Positions 1 to 5,378 of a stretch of DNA of 24,468 nucleotides are shown here, in pieces. Source of the stretch: a virus; IMG/VR virus record IMGVR_UViG_3300044625_000919, positions 1 through 24,468 of that record. The stretch is one strand, 5' to 3'. Positions within the stretch are counted from its first letter, which is position 1. Every line of letters begins with the position of its first letter. A model generated the notes under the pieces. It was not told where the DNA came from. It ran no database searches and saw nothing but the letters and a program-made list of their open reading frames with translations. A program made the translations under genes and the position numbers.

Positions 1-139
1 GATGGGCCTCCATGTAGGCCGGGTTGTACGGGCCTTTGTGTTCGGTGGTGCCCTTGAAAGTCCGTCGCGTCTGAGTCTTGCTGCCGTCGAGGATGGCCCG
101 CACCATCGGGCCGCTGAACAGGATCGGGCGTTCTTTCAT
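1..139 (-). CDS. ASCH-like phage protein (partial, C-terminus beyond window)
   Basis: Only the first 46 codons are present, reading leftward from the ATG at 139; the window edge removes the rest. The N-terminus [19 protein letters not shown] followed by SKTQTRR is the characteristic opening of a very common phage protein family related to ASCH domains, often labelled 'morphogenetic protein' without experimental support. ASCH domains have a PUA-like fold and are thought to bind nucleic acid or modified nucleotides. The start overlaps the stop of the upstream gene in an ATGA arrangement, so the two are translationally coupled. It is the most distal visible gene of the leftward early operon. Family assignment is good; biochemical function is inferred only. 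Confidence 0.75.
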   Translation of the reverse strand, partial: MKERPILFSGPMVRAILDGSKTQTRRTFKGTTEHKGPYNPAYMEAH

Positions 140-414
140 GGCTGGGCCTCCATCACCATCCGCCGCAGAGTGCTGAGCACCGTGGCGCTCGGGCCGTGGC
201 GTTTCAGCATCCCCAGCTGGTGGTCAATCAGCGCAACCACCCGGCCGCGCATCAGCTCCTGCCCCTGGGATAGGGCGGCCTGCAGCGCCGGGGATTCGTG
301 CAGGGCCTCGGTGGCACGGGCGACGGCCGCGCTCTCGGCGGCGAGGGCCTCGCGGTCGGTCTCAAGCGTGGCCAGCAGAGTGTTGAGCTGCTGGCGGATG
401 TCGGTGATCTGCAT
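136..414 (-). CDS. small coiled-coil hypothetical protein
   Basis: A 92-residue protein starting at the ATG at 414. Its N-terminal half is a probable coiled coil, with regularly spaced Ile/Leu and many Glu, Gln and Ala residues (around residues 4-50). The C-terminal part is basic and helical. No catalytic motif, signal peptide or membrane segment is visible. It begins 3 bases after the SSB stop and overlaps the ASCH-like gene by ATGA, so it belongs to the same leftward transcript as the recombination genes. I do not recognise the family. A structural or accessory role next to SSB is possible but is only guilt by association. Confidence 0.6.
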   Translation of the reverse strand: MQITDIRQQLNTLLATLETDREALAAESAAVARATEALHESPALQAALSQGQELMRGRVVALIDHQLGMLKRHGPSATVLSTLRRMVMEAQP

Positions 415-417
415 GGG

Positions 418-858
418 TCAGAAGGGCACCGCGTCGGAGCTGGTCCAATCGGGCTGGGCCTTGGCGGGGGTGGCTGCGGGGGCCTGCTGCTGGGCGGGGG
501 CGCCATCGCGCTTCGCCTTCATCAGGAGCTCCCACTTCTCCACGCTCACGGACCAGGCGCTGCGCTCTTCGCCGGTGGTGCGATCGGTCCAGGTCTCGGA
601 CTTCACCTGGCCGGACACCTCCACCAAGTCGCCCTTCGCGCAGGCATCAGCGAAGGCCTGGGCCCGCTCGTTCCACAGCACCAGCTTGAAGCTGTCGGGC
701 TGTTTGCCGTCGTCACGCTTGGCGCCGGGCTGGTTGACCAGCAGGCGTGCATTGCAGACCGTCAGGCCTGAGTCGAAATACTTCATCTCCGGCTCAAATC
801 CCAGGCGCCCGATGAATCGGTGCTGAGAGGCGCGGAGCAGTTGGATCAGGAGTTCCAT
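418..858 (-). CDS. ssb: single-stranded DNA-binding protein
   Basis: A 146-residue protein with an ATG at 858. Residues about 1-112 fit a bacterial/phage SSB OB-fold: a strand with CNARLLVNQP, then FKLVLWNERAQAFADACAKGD, then VEVSGQVKSETW, matching the usual 'W..A...... kGd.v.v.G.l....w' pattern. An Ala/Pro/Gln-rich linker follows (about 119-136), and the protein ends in SSDAVPF. That resembles the acidic DDxPF tip which in SSBs recruits partner proteins. It would coat ssDNA during phage replication and annealing. It lies 19 bases downstream of the RecA/Sak4-like ATPase, a pairing common in phages because Sak4-type annealases work with SSB. The tip is less acidic than in Escherichia coli. Confidence 0.88.
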   Translation of the reverse strand: MELLIQLLRASQHRFIGRLGFEPEMKYFDSGLTVCNARLLVNQPGAKRDDGKQPDSFKLVLWNERAQAFADACAKGDLVEVSGQVKSETWTDRTTGEERSAWSVSVEKWELLMKAKRDGAPAQQQAPAATPAKAQPDWTSSDAVPF

Positions 859-877
859 GGATGTTCAAGGGATGGGG

Positions 878-1894
878 TTAGATGTTCCAGGCAGCGGGGA
901 GATCGTCGCTGTTATCCGAAGGCGGATCCTCACCTTCGGGCGAAGCCTCAACTTCCAAAGGATCGCCGTCGTGGTCCAAGACCGTCATGGTTGGTCGGTC
1001 TTCTTTCGCCGGCACACCGTTGCACTTCGCCACGGTCTCGCCGCTGATCCCCTGTTGGATGATGCGGTCGAGGGTCTGGCGGGGCAGCCGTTCCAGTGAG
1101 CTGGTTTCGCCCTGGCTCACCATCTGGCAGAACTGAATCAGTCCTTCGCTGGTGAGCCCTGCCGCCTTGCAGGCCTCTCGCGCTTGATCGGCCACGCTGA
1201 ACGGCTCGGCGCCGCTCTCCAGCCAGCCTTTGAGCAGCCGGCCCGTGGCCTCGGTGATGGTGTCCCGCCAGTCGGCAAACAGGGTCGTTCGATCCTTGGT
1301 GGCGGTGGCCTTGTGGTCGATGTCCACGTCCATCACGCACGTGAACTCGTATTCCATGCCGTCGCGCTGCACCGGCTGCAGGCCCACCTTGCGGGGGACC
1401 TTCTTACCGCGCTCGTTCTCTTCCAGCACGTACTCCTGCTTGACCCGCATCGTGGTGATGACGTGGCAGGGGCTGGAGAGCAGCGCTTCAACCAGGGCGT
1501 TGTGCTCTGGGGTGATCTCGCGCCAGGCGGCGTAGCTGTTGGCGCCAGGGCGGGCCGCCAGCTGGCCCTGCTTGTCGAGCAGGCCGCCAGCGCCTGACCA
1601 GGCATGGCTGAGGCTGTCCACGATGATCGTGGTGTAGCCCGCATCCTCAAACGCGCTGATCGCCTCCCGGTACTTCCCCACGGTGTAGGGCTTCTCCAGA
1701 GTGATCACGTCGTAGTCGCCAATCTCGGCGTAGAGATCAGCGCTGCCGTTCTCGGTATCGATCACGCCGACCTTGCCGCCGATGCCGAACGCCAGGCGCA
1801 GGGCGCTCATGGTCTTGCCGGAACCGGACGGGCCCAGCAGGGCGAGCCTGAGTTTCGCCTTGCGGCGTGTTGCCTTGCGTATCTGAAGGGCCAT
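878..1894 (-). CDS. RecA/Sak4-like AAA ATPase (phage recombinase)
   Basis: A 338-residue protein with ATG at 1894 and TAA at 878-880. It has a Walker A motif GPSGSGKT at residues 21-28, the strand VGVIDTENGSADLYAE that follows it in this phage ATPase family, and a Walker B strand TTIIVDSLSHAW centred on D93. This RecA-core architecture matches phage Sak4-like single-strand annealing/recombination ATPases (AAA_24-type). It is longer than typical Sak4 proteins: about 100 extra C-terminal residues include a helical segment and a very acidic, Ser/Pro-rich tail ending DDLPAAWNI, perhaps a protein-interaction tail. SSB immediately downstream supports a role in recombination-dependent replication. 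The ATPase call is secure; Sak4 rather than another RecA-like ATPase is probable. Confidence 0.82.
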   Translation of the reverse strand: MALQIRKATRRKAKLRLALLGPSGSGKTMSALRLAFGIGGKVGVIDTENGSADLYAEIGDYDVITLEKPYTVGKYREAISAFEDAGYTTIIVDSLSHAWSGAGGLLDKQGQLAARPGANSYAAWREITPEHNALVEALLSSPCHVITTMRVKQEYVLEENERGKKVPRKVGLQPVQRDGMEYEFTCVMDVDIDHKATATKDRTTLFADWRDTITEATGRLLKGWLESGAEPFSVADQAREACKAAGLTSEGLIQFCQMVSQGETSSLERLPRQTLDRIIQQGISGETVAKCNGVPAKEDRPTMTVLDHDGDPLEVEASPEGEDPPSDNSDDLPAAWNI

Positions 1895-1921
1895 GGCATC
1901 GAGCGGTTGGATGCCAGAATC

Positions 1922-2341
1922 CTAGCGGATGGGTTCCGGTTTCGCACCCGTTCGCAGTATTTCTCTCGCATCCTCCACACTGCGCACGATTCCGGCGCAC
2001 CCACCAGCGGTGGTGATGTGGTCGATGAATGCGGTCTGCTGGGGGGTGGGCCTGCCGGTGGCCGATTTCACCTCAAGGGCCACGAACTGGGCCAGGTCGC
2101 CGACGCGGCGGTAACCGATCAGGTCGGAGCTGCCGACACACAGGCCCGCATGGAGCGGTCGGCCGCCACGGATCACCACGTCACCCGGGCGGAGGGAATG
2201 GGCCAGCGCGGAAAGGTTCCCGGCGGTGACGCGGGTGGCGGCGCCAGCCCAGCCGGTGCCGACGTTGTTCCTGAAGAGGCGGACCGGGCCTGAGCCGTGG
2301 GCCAGGAGTATTCGTTGCTGAGTTTCCTGTTCGCTGGGCAT
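1922..2341 (-). CDS. VRR-NUC domain nuclease
   Basis: A 139-residue protein. I chose the ATG at 2341 because the recognisable domain begins there (MPSEQETQQRILLAHG). An upstream in-frame TTG at 2404 would add 21 residues and overlap the preceding gene. The core is a PD-(D/E)XK nuclease of the VRR-NUC type. GSSDLIGY supplies the metal-binding Asp (D73), FVALEVKS supplies the E-x-K pair (E90, K92), and the helix TPQQTAFIDHI carries the conserved Gln. The family includes stand-alone phage nucleases thought to act as Holliday-junction or flap endonucleases. Its position between a helicase/HTH pair and a recombinase/SSB pair fits a job in phage recombination. Confidence 0.85.
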   Translation of the reverse strand: MPSEQETQQRILLAHGSGPVRLFRNNVGTGWAGAATRVTAGNLSALAHSLRPGDVVIRGGRPLHAGLCVGSSDLIGYRRVGDLAQFVALEVKSATGRPTPQQTAFIDHITTAGGCAGIVRSVEDAREILRTGAKPEPIR

Positions 2342-2378
2342 GGCGGGGGCGGATGTGATGAGGGCAGTCAACGCATCC

Positions 2379-2999
2379 CTAAGCCACCTCCCGCAACGCC
2401 TCAAACGTCATGGCCAGCACCCGCACCGGGCGGGCCTGACGCATCGCCAGGGTGATGGCTGCCTGGGAGACGTGCAGCTCTCTGGCCGCGGCCACCGCAC
2501 TGGGCCAGATCTGGCCGGTCTCCACGCACCGCACGCGCCAGTCACCACGGGGCCTGGGATACCGTGCGGCGATCTGCTCAGCCAGCTCGCGATCCTCCAG
2601 CAGGGCGAACAGCCGATCGGCATCGAATCCACCGAGGGCCTGCGGGCGTTGGCGGGCCAGTCGGCGCCAGTTCTGGCGGGACACGTACCGGAACGCACCG
2701 CGCCAGACCGGCTGGAGAATCTCCTGATTCCGTCGCGTGCGAAACCAGGCCTCGACTCTGGTGTTAGGGCAGCCCAGGATCTCGGCCGCGCCTCCCGATG
2801 TGACCCACTCGCCAGCACGGACCCTGGTGCGGTGGCCCATGCGGACCAGCTTCAGGTGGATGGCATTCGCTGAGCGCTCCGGCCATTTCATCTGCCCAGC
2901 CTTGCGCCGGTAGCGGTTGGCGATCTCGCGGACGGGGAACGACTCGGCCAGGGATTCGAGGAACTCCGACTCGGGGCGGGTCCAGCGTGGGGGTATCAC
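2379..2999 (-). CDS. multi-HTH DNA-binding protein with NUMOD1-like C-terminal module
   Basis: About 206 residues. I chose the GTG at 2999 because it overlaps the helicase stop as GTGA and has a purine-rich GGGGGAGGG stretch 5 bases upstream. A GTG at 3014 is the alternative and would add five residues. Three DNA-binding-like modules are visible. An N-terminal Myb/SANT-like helix bundle contains the Trp-rich WTRPESEFLESLAESF. A central MerR/excisionase-like segment contains SGGAAEILGCPNTRVEAWF. The C-terminal module (from CVETGQIWPSAVAAARELHV to the end) resembles the NUMOD1 helix-turn-helix of homing endonucleases. No nuclease motif is visible. It probably binds phage DNA as a regulator or a specificity factor for the neighbouring helicase and nuclease; this is inference. 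Confidence 0.65.
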   Translation of the reverse strand: MIPPRWTRPESEFLESLAESFPVREIANRYRRKAGQMKWPERSANAIHLKLVRMGHRTRVRAGEWVTSGGAAEILGCPNTRVEAWFRTRRNQEILQPVWRGAFRYVSRQNWRRLARQRPQALGGFDADRLFALLEDRELAEQIAARYPRPRGDWRVRCVETGQIWPSAVAAARELHVSQAAITLAMRQARPVRVLAMTFEALREVA

Positions 3000-4576
3000 G
3001 CCACCCTCCCCCACTGCCCCTTCGCCTGCCGGGCCGCCATCACATGCCGGGCCCAGCCGCGGGGGTTTTTCATGCCGCGGCGCTTGCCGATGGCGATCAG
3101 GTCTTCAACGGTCTGGGCGCGGGATTGTTCGCGTAACAGAGGCACTCGCATGCGTTTCCGATGGCATCGACAGGAGTCCTGGAAAATGTCTTCATCATCA
3201 ACAGGAAAAGGATTTTTCCTACTGATATGCCAGATTGATTCATCGTCGCTAGGCGAAAGAACAAACCACCCAGGTTCCCACTTATTAGCTTCATTCAATA
3301 CTTCTATTTTTTGGCCCATCTTCAACTGCACGGTTGCATTAGAGCCCACCTCAACCAACTCACCATCCACGTGCTGCAACGATCGCCGCTCCGGCTTGAA
3401 CTCGTGGCCGCAGTCGGGACAGGCCTGGCGGGCGCTGGGCATGGCGGCGAAACATGCCGGGCAGACCTTCACGCTCGGCGCCTTCTCCCGGTCTTTCTTC
3501 GGTGTGCCCTCCAACGTCCACTCCCGCTCTTCAAGGTGGTGGCCCAGCCTCACCACGTTGCCCACGTGGTCGAGGATCACCGCCTGCTTCCCCGGCTGGG
3601 GCCTCAGGCAGCGGCCGATCATCTGCAGGTGCAGGCTCACCGACTGGGTAGGCCGCAGCAGGATGCACCCGGCCACGCTGGGCACGTCCACACCCTCGCC
3701 GATCAGCGCGCAGCTGGTGAGCACCTTCAGTCGACCGGCGCCCAAGTCCGCCAGCAGCTGCTCACGGGTGGCCGCATCCATGGTGCCGTCGATCGAGGCC
3801 GCGGCCACGCCGTTGCGCTGGAACAGGTCGGCCACCGCTTCGGCGTGCGCGACGCTGCAGCAGAACGCGATGGCCGTCCGCCCGTCGAGATACCGGCGGT
3901 AGTGCGACAGGCAGTCACCCATCGCCTGGCCTGCCTGCAGGGCCTGGCCCGCCTGGCTCATGTCGAAGTCACCCATCCGCCGACGCAGGCCGCTGGTGTC
4001 GAATCCGATCGGCGGGGCCAGCACGCGGGCCGAGGCCAGGAACCCGGCCTCGGTGAGTTCGGCGGGGGTGGGGCCCATCACCATCGCTGAGTACCACTCA
4101 CCCAGGCCGCGGCCATCGCAGCGGATCGGCGTGGCGGTCACCCCCAGCACCCGAGCGGTGCGGCAGTGCTGCAGCACGCGGGCCCAGGTGCCGGCATTGC
4201 TGTGGTGCGCCTCATCGATCACCAGCAGGTCGAAGAACTCCTGCGGGATGTGGTGCAGCCGCCTCGCCAGGGTCTGCACGGAGGCGACCTGCACCGGGCG
4301 GGACAGGTCCATGCTCCGGTTGGCGGCGATCAACCCATGCGGCACGTCGAGGGCCTCTAGGCTGGCGCTGGCCTGGCGGAGCAGCTCGGCGCGGTGGACC
4401 AGGATGCACACCCGGTTGCCGCGGGCTGCGGTCTCGCGGGTGATGTGGCTGAACAGCACGGTCTTGCCCCCGCCAGTGGGCAGCACGAACAGCACCGATC
4501 GGTGGCGGGACTGGTAGGCATGGCGGATCTCGGCGACGGCTTGGAGTTGGTAGGGGCGGAGGTTCAGGGTGGTCAC
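2996..4576 (-). CDS. SF2 DEAH-box helicase with zinc finger and an inserted segment
   Basis: A 526-residue protein starting at GTG 4576, which overlaps the upstream stop as GTGA. The helicase motifs are clear: Walker A PTGGGKT (33-39), DEAH (121-124), motif III-like GVTATP (145-150) and motif VI QMIGRCLRP (318-326). A four-cysteine zinc finger follows (C372, C375, C386, C389). The protein ends in the module RAQTVEDLIAIGKRRG...NPRGWA usual for this phage family. Between residues about 411 and 481 lies a segment that I do not expect in the family and whose DNA is far more AT-rich (see findings). As an ATP-driven translocase it probably opens or remodels replication and recombination intermediates. 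The start agrees with operon coupling. Confidence 0.88.
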   Translation of the reverse strand: MTTLNLRPYQLQAVAEIRHAYQSRHRSVLFVLPTGGGKTVLFSHITRETAARGNRVCILVHRAELLRQASASLEALDVPHGLIAANRSMDLSRPVQVASVQTLARRLHHIPQEFFDLLVIDEAHHSNAGTWARVLQHCRTARVLGVTATPIRCDGRGLGEWYSAMVMGPTPAELTEAGFLASARVLAPPIGFDTSGLRRRMGDFDMSQAGQALQAGQAMGDCLSHYRRYLDGRTAIAFCCSVAHAEAVADLFQRNGVAAASIDGTMDAATREQLLADLGAGRLKVLTSCALIGEGVDVPSVAGCILLRPTQSVSLHLQMIGRCLRPQPGKQAVILDHVGNVVRLGHHLEEREWTLEGTPKKDREKAPSVKVCPACFAAMPSARQACPDCGHEFKPERRSLQHVDGELVEVGSNATVQLKMGQKIEVLNEANKWEPGWFVLSPSDDESIWHISRKNPFPVDDEDIFQDSCRCHRKRMRVPLLREQSRAQTVEDLIAIGKRRGMKNPRGWARHVMAARQAKGQWGRVA

Positions 4577-4926
4577 GCAGCGCCAAACCCCCTGGCGTTG
4601 GGATTATCGCAAAGGTTCAGTATTTCGCCCTTGCCAATTTCAGACTCAAGGTTTGCTTGATTGAGAAAGACGCGAGCGTTAGTTTCGCCAGCCACAACCC
4701 TAACCACCAAAACCGCAACGGCAGTTTTTACTTCACCCGTAACATCTGGGACAATCTCTAGCTCATTCAAGTCGAGATAAGGCTTGCGAATGAACATGCT
4801 GCAACGGTGTCTGCGCATTTCCCGAAGATCGCGCTTCAGAATCGCCAGAGATGGCTCTGCGATTTCCGGCTGTAGATCTCCATGGTGAACCGAGCCGTCG
4901 GGCGAGTAGATGGTGTGCTGAGTCAT
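4573..4926 (-). CDS. hypothetical protein, first gene of leftward operon
   Basis: A 117-residue protein from the ATG at 4926. A GTG at 4965 would add 13 residues but lacks a better ribosome site. Hand counts of two 60-base lines in the gene give 45% and 53% GC, below the flanking genes, which suggests separate acquisition. The residues predict a mixed alpha/beta fold with a central hydrophobic strand VKTAVAVLVVRVVAG and no membrane segment. I recognise no catalytic motif. It is the promoter-proximal gene of the leftward operon and overlaps the helicase start as GTGA. A regulator or an anti-host early protein would be typical in this position, but nothing in the sequence demonstrates that. Confidence 0.6.
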   Translation of the reverse strand: MTQHTIYSPDGSVHHGDLQPEIAEPSLAILKRDLREMRRHRCSMFIRKPYLDLNELEIVPDVTGEVKTAVAVLVVRVVAGETNARVFLNQANLESEIGKGEILNLCDNPNARGFGAA

Positions 4927-4965
4927 GGCATCAGTGATCCGAATTAACACCACCACCCACCCCAC

Positions 4966-5010
4966 TTGCTGCCGCCCACAGGAGCTGTGGAGAGCTGGAA
5001 CCAGCGGCAG
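4966..5010. repeat. nested inverted repeats in the divergent control region
   Basis: Between the two divergent operons, CTGCCGC (4969-4975) is the exact reverse complement of GCGGCAG (5004-5010). Inside lies the perfect palindrome CCACAG-gag-CTGTGG (4976-4990) and then GCTGG-aa-CCAGC (4994-5005), which overlaps the outer arm by two bases. The set could be a pair of operators or a branched DNA/RNA structure. I see no coding sequence I trust in 4927-5197. Confidence 0.5.
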
Positions 5011-5168
5011 TGCTCGATGGGACCCGTGCAGACCAGAGGCCGAATCCCTACGGCGCTAACCGCAGGGCACCCACCGCCTGGCCCGGGCAGTGGTCGGCAT
5101 CGTCAGGGAGTGGGGCGTGGGGGTGGTGGCTCCCAGATCATACCCTGTGGGTTCCGCATCCGCACCCC

Positions 5169-5175
5169 TTAGGAT
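5169..5175 (+). promoter_or_regulatory. putative -10 box for the rightward early operon
   Basis: TTAGGAT sits about 23 bases before the preferred RHH start at 5198 and would place transcription start near 5181. It resembles the TAAGCT and TAAGGT boxes upstream of two later genes in this window. No convincing -35 element is visible, so the call is tentative. Confidence 0.35.
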
Positions 5176-5197
5176 GGGAGAACAACAATCACCCCCG

Positions 5198-5374
5198 ATG
5201 CCCCGCTACCCGTCCCCTGAAGGCCACACCACAATCAGCCTGGAGCTGAGAACCGATCTGGTGAGCCACCTCGACACACAGGCCCAGTACCTCGGCATGA
5301 GCAGAGCCGCATACCTCCGGCAGCTGATCGTGCGCGACACCGAACGCCAAGGCCCCGCCCCCGCCCGGGCCTGA
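5198..5374 (+). CDS. ribbon-helix-helix (CopG/MetJ-like) DNA-binding protein
   Basis: A 58-residue protein when started at ATG 5198. An upstream ATG at 5174 overlaps the candidate -10 box and adds residues with no family resemblance. The pattern fits a ribbon-helix-helix fold: a polar beta strand TTISLELRTDL, helix A (VSHLDTQAQYLG) and helix B (SRAAYLRQLIVRDTERQ). Such proteins bind operators as dimers, using the strand in the major groove. As the first rightward gene, 4 bases before the primase and beside a palindrome-rich divergent region, it is likely an autoregulator of early transcription or replication. The family call is good; the target is inferred. Confidence 0.75.
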   Translation: MPRYPSPEGHTTISLELRTDLVSHLDTQAQYLGMSRAAYLRQLIVRDTERQGPAPARA

Positions 5375-5378
5375 CCCC

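Noticed and set aside
2-826. Long rightward ORF (274 codons) antisense to the SSB and coiled-coil genes
   Set aside because: It is an open frame in GC-rich DNA opposite a clear SSB gene, with Arg/Ser/Ala-rich low-complexity sequence and no domain.
2342-2404. TTG-initiated N-terminal extension of the VRR-NUC gene
   Set aside because: The added residues do not resemble the family, and the ATG at 2341 begins at the domain.
4966-5010. Possible tRNA or cloverleaf RNA
   Set aside because: The arms are nested palindromes but there is no acceptor stem, T-loop consensus or anticodon arm of correct size.
4966-5172. Rightward 68-codon ORF in the divergent region
   Set aside because: No ribosome site and no family resemblance, a Gly/Pro/Arg-rich product, and it runs into the region of the RHH promoter.
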